Assembly (NCBI RefSeq): GCF_018139145.2
Contig: NC_059473.1
Coordinates: forward strand, 310,001 to 374,000
From: Gymnogyps californianus
Taxonomy: Eukaryota; Chordata; Aves; Accipitriformes; Cathartidae
Direction of reading: 5' to 3'
DNA: 64,000 bases
Positions 24,249 to 34,487 of the stretch are shown piece by piece. Within the stretch, counting starts at the first letter, position 1, and every line of letters starts with the position of its first letter. Both the position numbers and the translations under genes were made by a program. Below the pieces are notes generated by a model, which worked only from the letters and a program-made list of their open reading frames with translations, was not told the origin of the DNA and did not search any database.

Positions 24249-24560
24249 GAGGACGGATGGGGCCGGCGGGGGGGGGGGGGCGAAACTTCCCGGCCGGCCC
24301 ACAGCCCCCCTCCCCGCCACCGGCTTCCTGGGCGGAGAAGAGGGGCGGAGAACCGGAGCCGCCCGGCCCCGGGCTGCCCCGCCGCGGCTCTGCCTCCGAC
24401 CCCACCGGGGGGCCCCGCTGGGCTGCCCCCGCCGACACCCCCCCCCCCACCCCGTCCCCGGACGCGGGGACAGCGGGTTCCCGTGCGCCCGGCGCTTGCA
24501 GCTGCGGGGCCTCCCTCGGGACGCCCCGCGTGGTGCCGCGGTAGAAGAGGTGGTCCTGCG

Positions 24561-27500
24561 TGCACCGGGCACGGGTGTACCGCCCGTGGGAGCACACGGG
24601 GCTGGGGCTGCAGGCGCAGCCTTCTCCTGGCCCCCCGCTTCTGCAGGCATCCTTCCATCAAACCCTCCCGTGCACCCCCCCCACGGGTGCCAGACCTTCC
24701 CCGGCCGCGACTGCAGCCCTCGCTTCACTTGCTTTTCCCGGGGTAAGCGGGGACTTTCAGCATCACCTTCTGGGCTACAACCTTTACCTGCTGTTACAAT
24801 GTTTAAAACCAAAAAAAACCCCAAGCAACCCCGTGCCCCCTCCCCTCCCACCAGTGATTCCCCAGTCTGAACAGGAGGCAGCTCTTTTCTGCAATTCCTT
24901 TGCATTTCATACGCTCGTACTCTGGAGGATTCTCACCGTGGGGTTGGGGTTGGTTTTTTTTTTCTGTCCCTTTCTCACACTCCGCTCTGAATTTTTTGCT
25001 GGGTGAGCAACCGCCCACTCCACCTGCCCTTCAAACTGATCCTGTGCGAGAGCCGGCGAGGGCAGACCTCCCACGGGCGCTGTAACCAACCACGCCCCTG
25101 GGTGCAGGCCCGGGCAGGGACGTGGGTGCAAGCCGGTCGGCCGGGCTGCGCTGGCACCCGGGTTCACGCACCGCCGGGAAGCTGTGCCACCGGCTACGAC
25201 ACGGGACAGCCCACGCACAGCCGCTTCATCCGTCCACCGCTTGGGCTCCCGGGTTGAAAAACCCGAGCTGGCCTGAACCTTTCATCCCTCCTCCTCCTCC
25301 CTCCCGTTTAAAATCGTAATTATTATTGCAGGATTGAGGCAAACACCTACTGGCTGCCCTGAAACCGGAGTATTGTGCGCACACGAGGAAGCAGCTGCCG
25401 CTGCGGGGCCTGCAGTTGGGAAGAAACACCATTCTCCCCGCTCTTCGGGAAGGGCACCGGAGTTACATGACATCTACCCAAGGAAGCAGAATGAACCTCT
25501 GGCAAGAGTCTGGGTTTGTACCCCGCGTCCCTGAAACCAGAGCCACTGTTTGGGACCTTTCCCGGGCCTCCCAGCCCCGCCGTGCTAACATCCTGACAGC
25601 AGCGTCGGCGAGCGAGCTGGCGACGGGGGCAGGCGCTGGCTGAGATCAATGAGAGGAGAGAGTGTGAGAGCACGGGCAGCGCTGTCTTCAGCGCGAACAC
25701 GCTGAATTAAATCGAAGGAGATTGACGCAACGACAGAACAGAAACGCTCCAGAAATACTTCAGACGTTTCATCATTTCAAGTGAAAATACTTCTGACAAA
25801 AACCCAAGCCGCAGACAGCGGCGTGGAGAGCGTTTTCTGGTCCTCGCCCGTCCCAGCTCAGCAGCTCCACGACTGACAGCAGCGCTGGCAACACGCGTAG
25901 AGGAGCTCTGCTCCCTCTGCACCGGCCTGGAGCCGGCCCTCGCCATGGGGAGGCTTTTCCACGCCGTGCGTGACCGAAGCCCTTCCGAGCCGGCTGAAGA
26001 GGCACCGGGCACTCGGCAGGCACGGCTGAGCTTTGGGACACGGGCACAGCAACAGCCATCAAGCATCCTCATTTCAATATGCACCCGCGTATCACCCTGC
26101 CCACGACAGCGACACACTTTTTGACTGGAGAGCCGCCTTCAGATTAGATGAACAGGAAAGTAGGGGAAATACATCTGTTCCTGTGGTCTAAATAGTACCC
26201 AAGAGTTGCTATGGCTAGCTGCACACAGACACAGATGTAAAAGAAAACATCGCTCTCAATATTTTTGATCAGTTACTAATCATTCTCATTAGAGAAGGTC
26301 TCATTCTGGGGTCGGCATCTCATGATGCACTCAGCTTCCAACCTCTCCTCCAAGGGTTTCCTGCAATTCTGAACTCAATCAGGACGTCAAGTTTTCAGCG
26401 CTGCTCTCAACGATTCATCAATCGTGCTCCTACACGCAACTTCAGCAATGCTGGTGTCCCTGTCGGCCCCAGGCAGGCAGAGCCAGTTCCCATTCAGACA
26501 GTAAATAGAGTAAGTTAACGACTGTCCTAGGATGTAACCATGGAAGAAGTGTTTTGGTTCGGTTGGGGTTATTTTTCCGGGTAGGATACACTCCCTTCCC
26601 CCTGGCAGGGCAGGTTTTATCCCGCAGTAAACAACTCTGAAACCTGTAGCGCTGTCAAACGCTACCATAAGTCACCGCAACTTATGAAAGAGATGGTGCC
26701 TGGCTCGTTGCTTGCTCTTGATCAATACCACGTGAGCCCAATCAACCAGCTTTGGGGTGAGAGGAGTTGGGAGGCGAACGTCCCCGTTGCTGACGTGGCA
26801 GAGCGCTATGACAGCACTCCCGAAGTATTCCTTTTAAATCTAAACGTCCTTCTGAAGTCTGTCACCGCCCAAAAATGTGACCCTGAGCGGCATTGCAACA
26901 TCATTATTCAGCCCTCCATCATAAGCCTCCTCTCCGTCCCATTGCAGAGCTGCTCGTAAATACCAAGGTGTAAGCTCGCTATGTCGAGAATTAAGACTGG
27001 GAATATCTGGGAAGCCTATGTAGCTTAGGAACAAATTTCCCACTCAGAATCACAAAGTAATTTAGCAAATTCCTTACTAGCATAGTACGTACCAGCTTGT
27101 GAAACACTGCCGTTTCTGGGGAGCATAAGATGGGAGAATTCCCTGTTCTCTCCCACTGATAAACCAGTGTGTGGGTGGAACAGGCTTGGAACTGATCTGT
27201 CTGCAGGAGGAAACAGAAGGAAGGGAATCGCTGTGGATGTTACTCTTCTGAGAGAAAAGCTCTTGTATTTATCTTCTGTAGGAGCCTTCTGCAAGGAAAA
27301 AAAAACAACTGCTAAAGAAAGAACAGACGAGACTAACGTGCTGCTGAATATATAGTTTGCTTTATATCACCTCTTCCACCTTCTTCCTTTCACTCTTGTT
27401 CCTCTTCTGACCATTTCAGTACCCTTCAAGGAGCATCTCTTGGCCACCTAACATTTGAACGGTGTGGGAACTTAACAGTGTGTCGCATTTAGGCCATCAG

Positions 27501-30500
27501 ACCGTAGCTATTGCACCACCTGATTCCACCTCCTCAGAAACAATGAATCTGCTGATCTCAGCGCTTTTTGCACGCCAGATCAGCAAAGAGGCGCATTAGA
27601 GGCGTCGTGACTGTTGGAGATGGGTTGCAGCTAGCAGAACCACCGCGTGTTCCTTGGAGTTCCTTCTGCAACCCAGGCGAGGAAATCCTATTTAGCTGGC
27701 TTCGGCATCGGCCGGGCTGAGGCAGGGAGAGCGCAGATGCACGAACGTCTGCCCTTACACAATTACAGTCTTCGTAGGGCACGGAACTGCCGCTGCTTTC
27801 AGCAGTTGCTCGCAGGTTCCGGGCGGTGCCTGGGTACCTGTGCACGGTGGGATCCTTCCTGAAACACCAACTGAAGGACTGCCTGGCTGAAGCTCTTGTT
27901 GGACCGATCAGGCCAGGAACCAGTCTTAATACAGACCGAACTGAACAAGACTGACCCGTAAGTCTTAAGCGGTGTAGTGGCGTTCAAGCGTGCATTAAAC
28001 CTCACCTTGGGGCTGAAAGAGAACAGAGGTGCTGAGGAAAGTCTTCCTTTCCCAGATGCATCCTGCAATGCTTTAGGGATGCCTGCGGATTCCCCACAAG
28101 TCAGTGCTTGCAGCTCTCTCTGCTGCCGTGTAGACCGTTCTCCTGGGAGGGCCGTGGCGATGCTTTGCCGCAGGCTCCAGAGGAGGTCCCGTTAGCTTCG
28201 CTAGGACCCTAGGAAGGTTCCCAGAGAGCTGGCTCTCCGAGGGGCAGAAAGATGCGCTTTTGTTCTTTCCAGAGCCTCATCACAGCATAAAACCACATAA
28301 AGCATCGGGAGAAAACTGTGTAAATCACAGGATACAGATGTGCAGAGATGACAGCCAGATGTGCCTTAGCGGAGCTAAGGAACAGTCGTGACTGTTTCAA
28401 GGAGAGCAAACAGCGCTCGCGTACTTGGCATTTTCCCCTGCAAACCACGCCAAGTTCTGCTCTTCAGACCAAACAGAGATTTTCTTCTGTTTGGACTGGC
28501 AGATCATGCTCACAAAGAGCTTTCAACTCCGGAGGAAAATATTTAGGATTAATGCGGAGCAGCACCTTTAGGTAGACGTGAGCCAGCCAGAATCCAGGCT
28601 GCCAGGTATAGTGATCTCCGGCCGGTGGGCAGCATCCCGAGTCCGTTCCGAGGATGGAACGGGGGCCTGACACCAGCACTCGATAGCTGCCCTGCAGCCT
28701 TGCCCAAGCACCGGCGGGGTCAGGGACGCCATGAGATGGGGGCCGGGCAGCACTTGCCACGCAGAGACCAGCTCGGGGCATCTGTACGGCAGGATCAGCA
28801 AGTTTTACTGCCGTCGCCTTTCACACACAAAGCTGCTGTTGAAGACCCATCTCAGGCAGTCTAGGCAGACCAGAAAGAAGTAACAGGAGGTTTCCCTGCT
28901 TTGGGTTTTAGTCTAGGGCCCTACTTTTTCAGCACAGTTCCCGTGCCATCCCTCCAAGTGTCCGTCTCCACAGAAAGTTCCACCCCTTCATCTCGCGCGT
29001 TAGCTGGTTATACATATGTTTTAAGCAGTTTATTGGCGGGGCTGTGGTGGCTGAGCGTAGTTGAAGTATGAGATTAAAAGCAATAGGCTATCGGCAGGAC
29101 GGCGGCGGCTGAGCACGGTTGCTTCTCTCCCGTGAAGTAAGAGGGGCTGGCTTAAACCGGCTGTTTAACCCGCAAGCCTTAGACACCTACCCTCTTTGCA
29201 AACCGCGAAGAGGTTGCAATTAAACATGCTGCTGATTACCACTGATGGTTGCTCTCTCCTTCCTGCATGGGATCCCTTGGTGAGCAGAAAGCTTGTGCGA
29301 GCGATCCTCCTCTGCTCCCGTGCAGAGTTAGCCATCTTTGCTGGCGACGCTGGGTGCCGTAACTCCGACCGACTTTGCGCTGAAGGAGGTCAGGGAGCAT
29401 GGGCACGCTCCCCCTTCGCCGAGCGGCAGGGACGTCGCTGCCAGCCGATGGCCAGCAGCTGAAGGGTGCGACGTCTTCGGTCAGCTAAGGGGCAGTGCCA
29501 CACGACGCGATGACAAACTATTTCCTTTCAGTCATGCACTCGTACTCCGGGTTCAAAAGGCTGCCCAGCTGATATGATTTCCATGTAAAAACAGTTTACA
29601 GTAGTTTAGGCTACGCCTGTTCCCATTTGATTTAAGAGCATTTAAATAAGTTTGCATCTGCTTAGATAAAACAGCTTAAGGGCATACCCTTGGATAAAGC
29701 TGGGTGTCTTCCTTACGAAGGCTGGCAGTTCTCCCCTATCTGAAAAGCTTGAGCAAAAGTGTTTGCACTTACATGCTTTGGGGGAATTCAGGGTTTTAGG
29801 GAGGCGCCGGTATGACCCAAAGTCTTCCTGCAACAAGAGTGAGGCCCATCTCCATCACAGAGCTGACAGACCCGCGCTCCCCTACTCCCCAAGCCAACAG
29901 AGGCGATACCTCTGGCAGACCCATCGGGTCTCCTAGGCCAGAGAAGGACTTTGTCGAACACAGCCGAACCCTGCCAGCACCGCGCGGAGAGCAGCTGAGC
30001 GGGCGATGGCTGGAGGGAGCTACCGAGGTGGGCAGGGAGGGCGGGAGGGACCCGGGGGGACCCGAAGCTGAAGCGGTGGGGGAGCGCTCAGAGGAGCTGG
30101 AGCGCACAGACAGAAACACTTGCAGGGTGAAAGCATCTGCTGCGCACGGGGAGCTTGCCACGGGGTCTGCCAGAAGCGAAGCAGGAGGGTTGGCATCGGG
30201 GTGTCGCATGAGCCGTCTTTGCTCAGCCAAGGATGGAGGCCGCGTGCTGAGGACAAGGACATTTGTCTGTCCTGGGTTTTGGGGCCACTGAGTAGAGGGA
30301 AACAGCCACAGGAAAAGGGAAGAGAATGATTCCAATCAGCAGTGTAAAGACGGGGCACCAGGTCCGTTCTCGGAACATGCCCACGCACACGTCCATAGCA
30401 TCTGTGTTGTTTCTCCCTCCCGTCGGTGACGGGGGGTGCCTGTTGTACGGGAGGGAGCAGAGGGGATGAGCTCTCCGTCTTTCAGCTGTTTAGGAAAACA

Positions 30501-31572
30501 AACAAGGCTGTGACAGAGCTGATTTCTGGCTCGCCTTCTCCCAGAGGGTTGGGGGTGTTGGGTTTTTTTTTTTTTGGTGGTTAAAGGAGGGCAGTATCAT
30601 CTGGCTTTCTTACTCCGTTTCTCTTCTGTGCTCTCTCTCAGCCAGATTTTTCTAAAGCTTTCCGCGTCCTCTCTTTCTTGACTGAAGATTCGCGATTAAA
30701 TACATCCACGAACAAACAGATGAAAGAAATAATATATACTGTATTTGTACGTGTGTATGTATTTGTCCCTTTTTGAGGGCCGGAGATATTTTCTTCTCCA
30801 GCCCCGACTCCCCCTTTTTAGGTTACTGAGGCCAGCCGGGGTGGGAGCTGGCCAGGCAGGACGGAGCAGGAAAGCCCTCCTCTATCAAAAGCCCTGCCGG
30901 CTGCGGAGCCCCGTGAGCCATTCCCAGGCTGGGGCACGCAGCACCGCCGCTCTGGGATGGTCGCATGGGTGACGGCACTGCCCAAGCTCGCCCACCGCAC
31001 GGCGGCAGGGCTGCCCTCCCCTCTCCCCGGGGGCAGCGGGGCCGAGCAGACAGCAGGCTGCCGGGTCTCGCAAGAAAGGCAGCGCTTGCCTGGGCCGGCA
31101 TGCAGAGGGGAAGCCTGCGAGGAGCGCTGCGAGCTTTTCCACTTCAGCAGAGAACCGTCTCCCCTCTTACCCCACCGAGCCATTGCTCTGGCACTACTCT
31201 ACCAGCAACGGCTGTCGGCGATCTGTCGCTGCCTCCAGCTTTTCTCGGTGCCTGCCTAGCCGAGATCCTCCTCTCCCTTCCCAGGGCCACTGCAGAGGCT
31301 CGTCCCTGTGGTTAAGCCTCTGCTATCGGCGTATCTTTGGGAATATCTTGTATTTCAGTGGCAAGGGGAAGCAATTACTGAGTTGAGTCTGCAAAGCACA
31401 AAAGCCAACGAGGGTTCTTTCAGGATGAAAGAGGCAATAAAAACGCTGGTATTAATAGAAAAATATTTGTTACTTCATGGGATATCAGGGCTTCCTGTGG
31501 TTTGAGGTTGTGTCTTGCATAGCTCGTTGCTGAACGCCTCGGGATGACTCTGCTTTCCTTTTTTTCTTTCAG
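24561..31572. other. No gene recognised upstream of the minus-strand promoter
   Basis: A plus-strand donor (GGG|GTAAGC at 24,743) just outside the island could end a divergent noncoding first exon. Acceptors with long pyrimidine tracts end at 27,419 and 30,642 and lead into short open segments that I cannot support as exons. Otherwise plain noncoding DNA. Confidence 0.55.
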
Positions 31573-31702
31573 CAGCCAGCTCGTTCGCTCTCAAATCGAT
31601 GATCTGGTTCACAAATGGAGCGATTCTGCATCTCCTGATCGGACGTCCTCTCGCGCTCTGCTCCGCTTCCGCGAGGACGCGCAGACGCAGAATGGGCTGG
31701 CG
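31573..31702 (+). other. Candidate internal coding exon (unidentified)
   Basis: A strong acceptor (TTTTTTCTTTCAG ending 31,572) is followed by 130 bases that are open in the frame starting one base in, and then a donor GCG|GTACGT. The 43 codons begin SQLVRSQIDDLVHKWSDSAS and end DAQTQNGLA. The sequence is polar with alternating acidic and basic residues and no low complexity, which fits a coding segment better than most neighbours. I do not recognise the family. The frame also stays open past the donor for about 40 codons, so the end is uncertain. It would belong to a plus-strand gene together with the candidates at 33,197, 33,852 and 38,261. The phases of 31,702 and 33,197 agree (both 0). 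Confidence 0.28.
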
Positions 31703-33196
31703 GTACGTCTGTTTGCATCGTGCCTTGGTGAAAGGCTGCAGAATAACAACTGGTCTATAGAAAAGCATGTTGAGAGCTGCTATTCTACTTGCCTGATAGC
31801 ACTAGAAAACAGCAACATTTAACAAAATCAAAGGGCAGAAAATTCAAAACAAATGCAAATGAAATCCTGTTACACACAGCGAAGCTAGCCTGGAGGACCC
31901 TTTGCCACAGGAAGTTGTTTCTGAGGCCAAAAAAATTTCTGAAATGCAAAAGAATGCTGGGTAGCTGTGTAAATATTGAGAATAGCAGCGTCAGAATTAA
32001 TCCTAACATTAGTATATCCAGAGCCCACAGTTTACAGCTTGTAAAAGTCTTAGGGGAAAAAAAAAAAAACAACCAAGGAATCTAATATAAAGCTCAGATC
32101 AGCACCGATCCACCTGCACCTTCACTGCTGAAGACCCCTGCGGTGGCCTGCCTGTGAGGGATGCTGTCCTCCAAAAAGCATTGCAGGTCAGAGACGCTGT
32201 CGGGGTGCCAGACTCTGCCCCCATCTTCCTCACGGGTCCCTGTCCCCTCAAGACCCGCTCTTGCAGACAACAGCTCTCGGAGATTTCTCTTACGAGTTTT
32301 TTCCCTTGGCCTGTATGAAAGCACCTTCTGTTCGCTGCCCGTCCTGAGCTCTCCTGCTGCTTCCTTGTTGAACGTGAGGACTTGATAAGCTCTCAATGAC
32401 AGAAGCTGTCTCCCTCTGCCTCTCTGGCTGGGCCTCAAGCTGCTAATGCAATACCGGTCACCGTCGCAGGCGAAGCCACGCCAAGCCACTGGCATCCCGG
32501 CGCTCAGGGTACGGGCTCTGAGCTGAGACACACCTGAATCCTGCTGATGCATCGAGCCCGCAGGCGCGCTGCCGGGTCACGAGGCAGGTGAGGACCTGCC
32601 GTGGGAGCCGTGGCTGCCAGCTGCGCGCCGCCTGGCAGCCAACTTTGTCCTCTTCGAGAGCCGCCCCGTGCGCGGGAAGCTGCCGGGCCGCTCCGGGGAA
32701 ACACGAAGCGAAGGTGCCACGGCAGGCTGGCAGGAGACGCTGCACCAGCCGGCAGAGAGGACGGCGTACGGCACACCTTCTCCCTGGCGCTTTGTTCCGC
32801 CTGGCGCCGTCCCTGCCAGCCCGCTTCTCCTCCCCGTCCCGGCCCCTCTGCGTGGCAGCCCTGCCGCCTTCCGGCATTTCAGTTGCTCCCCCGCCGTTGG
32901 GAACATCCTCGAGCTTGCTGAGGGCACGCTCCGGCCGTCACCCGGGTCTTCCGTAAAGACACTGAACAGCACCAGCCTGCGAGGAGTGCCTCTTTCAGCG
33001 GCTGCCAGCGGGACTCCACACTGCTGATCGCGTCGCTCTGGGCCCAGCTCCCCGTCCTCCTTTTAGCTCCCACACGCCGAGCAGTAACTGCAGCAAGGCG
33101 ACGATAAGAAATAGCAGCTGTCTGCATGCAGGCCCAATTTGTGCCCTCCCCACTGACCCCGTAATGCTGGCCCGTGGTCTTCTTGTTATTCTACAG

Positions 33197-33447
33197 AGGC
33201 AAGAGAAAGCGAAGAGCGACGACTGTTCAGCACGTGCTCCGAGCCCGGGGGTGCAGCAGGATCCGTTGCTCATCTCGGCACCTCCAGCAAGTCCTGTCGG
33301 AGGGTCCTTCCCGGCGTCCTTATTGCCCTGGCACCACAGAATCAGCAGCGCTGGGGTCACCCCAGCGGCCTCTCCCAGACCTCTCCGGGCGAGTTTCCTT
33401 CAGACTGCAGATAAATCTTCCTTCCCTCCTTTCCCTCCACCATCTTG
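33197..33447 (+). other. Candidate exon, Ser/Pro-rich frame (unidentified)
   Basis: An acceptor (TCTTGTTATTCTACAG) opens a phase-0 frame of 83 codons beginning RQEKAKSDDCSARAPSPGVQ, then rich in alanine, serine and proline. It ends at TAG (33,449) or at a weak donor (TTG|GTAGTG, 33,448). The composition fits a disordered linker. Splicing from the weak donor into the 33,852 segment would create a stop, so these two cannot be neighbours by that route. A chance open segment is the main alternative. Confidence 0.18.
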
Positions 33448-33851
33448 GTAGTGTTCCTGGATTTAGTGAAGGCTGGAAATGGCCACTGCTAGCAGCAGAG
33501 GAACTCGTGGTCTGCAGGCGAGGTGTAAAAGCTTTAAACCCTCGTGGCTGTTTGTTCCCTTAGCACTGGAAGGACCTGTACGTGGCAGAGATCCCTGGGC
33601 TAATCTATGGGTCCATATCCGAAGCTGGCTCATCAGCACTTCACGTATTGGCTGATGCAATCAGATCACAGTGCTGCAGCTTCATCAGATAATTCCCAAT
33701 TATAATAAGAAATGTTGCTGCTTGGCTGAATGAGCTAAACTTACTGGCCCAGCTGAAGTAGCTTAATTAAAGTCGCTGGAAGGAAGCTGTGTTCATCTTT
33801 CCTGCGATTAGCTATATGGTTTATAGCTGATCATTTTTTTCCCAATTCCAG

Positions 33852-34006
33852 ATATAGGAGAAGATGGAGAAGAAGTTTATGTAGGAAGCTTCACTGGCAT
33901 CCTAAACTCTGAAGGAAACACGCCCGAGCTGACAGAAGACCAAGAGAGAGATCCAGTAGGGATGTTGCCTCCTGTCCAGTGGCAGCCCTCACTTCTCTGC
34001 CTATAA
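33852..34006 (+). other. Candidate terminal coding exon (unidentified)
   Basis: After the acceptor AATTCCAG (ending 33,851) the frame entered two bases in reads IGEDGEEVYVGSFTGILNSE, then GNTPELTEDQERDPVG, and stops at TAA (34,004-34,006). The acidic, non-repetitive start looks coding. An AATAAA lies at 34,482-34,487, about 475 bases past the stop, consistent with a last exon and 3' UTR. A weak internal donor (CCA|GTAGGG at 33,956) would instead allow in-frame splicing to the 38,261 segment. The preceding 230 bases are AT-rich with several TAAT-type motifs. No family recognised. Confidence 0.28.
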
Positions 34007-34481
34007 ACACGGTGCCTGACAAAATTTGTCACCAGTTCTCAGCAGCCGAGCACAAATATGTTCAAATGATTATCATCAGCTCGTGACCCAGCTTGCCTGG
34101 GAGCAGAGCAACACGGCTTGAAAGCCTGCCCATGGCTCCCTAGAGATGCTAGCAGGGTAGTGCCTCTGTGGTGCTCTGCAGAAGACCACTTGTGCTGTAG
34201 AGATTGGCTCTTTCTTTCCAGAATAAGCGGTAATAACATGCGAACAGATAAACTCCTACTCAGACTCAGTTCCAGCTCCATTTCAGTCCCTCTGATTTAT
34301 CAGGCAATGCATCTCAGAGCGTGCATGTTGCTCCCGGAGACATCTAGTGAGTAGGCAGCGTAATGCAAACTAACATAGCCACCTAAAAGAACTTTTACCG
34401 AGAAACTTGCCTCCCACGCGATATATGAAACAGGACATCGAATTTCCAGTCTCTAACATACACCTCTACCAGCTTTGTTAA

Positions 34482-34487
34482 AATAAA
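34482..34487 (+). promoter_or_regulatory. Possible polyadenylation signal AATAAA
   Basis: AATAAA sits 475 bases downstream of the stop at 34,004, followed by a GT-rich stretch (GCTGTGGTGAAC) that could serve as the downstream element. It is meaningful only if the candidate terminal exon at 33,852 is real. Confidence 0.28.

Larger units (their letters stand above)
23340..24560. promoter_or_regulatory. CpG island promoter
   Basis: About 1.2 kb of extreme GC content with very frequent CpG, in sharp contrast with both flanks. This is what the sequence shows; in vertebrates such an island usually marks a constitutive promoter and first exon. The minus-strand signal-peptide exon lies inside it, so it most likely drives that gene. 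It also contains a 17-bp tandem duplication (23,461-23,494), two 20-bp GC repeats (24,071-24,110), a GGGAATG-type tandem (about 24,213-24,248) and a 12-13 base G run near 24,268. No TATA box is evident near the start codon. Several very long open frames cross the island on both strands; they result from the scarcity of A and T and are not listed as genes. Confidence 0.88.

Noticed and set aside
23082..24905. Very long open frames on both strands (554, 538, 480 and 397 codons) through the CpG island
   Set aside because: They overlap in several frames on both strands and translate to proline, arginine, alanine and glycine runs. The lack of stops follows from extreme GC content. Only the short segment with start, signal peptide and donor is kept.
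28464..28801. Minus-strand frame with a partly hydrophobic, protein-like stretch (HVYLKVLLRINPKYF)
   Set aside because: No splice sites or homology to support it, and the opposite strand is open too.
30642..30775. Strong acceptor followed by an open segment PDFSKAFRVLSFLTED
   Set aside because: The possible donors give phases incompatible with the next candidate exon, and the sequence becomes low-complexity. Kept only as a note.
33320..33345. ACCACAGAATCAGCAG, resembling a reversed CR1 terminus (CACAGAATCA)
   Set aside because: The rest of the CR1 3' end does not follow on either side.
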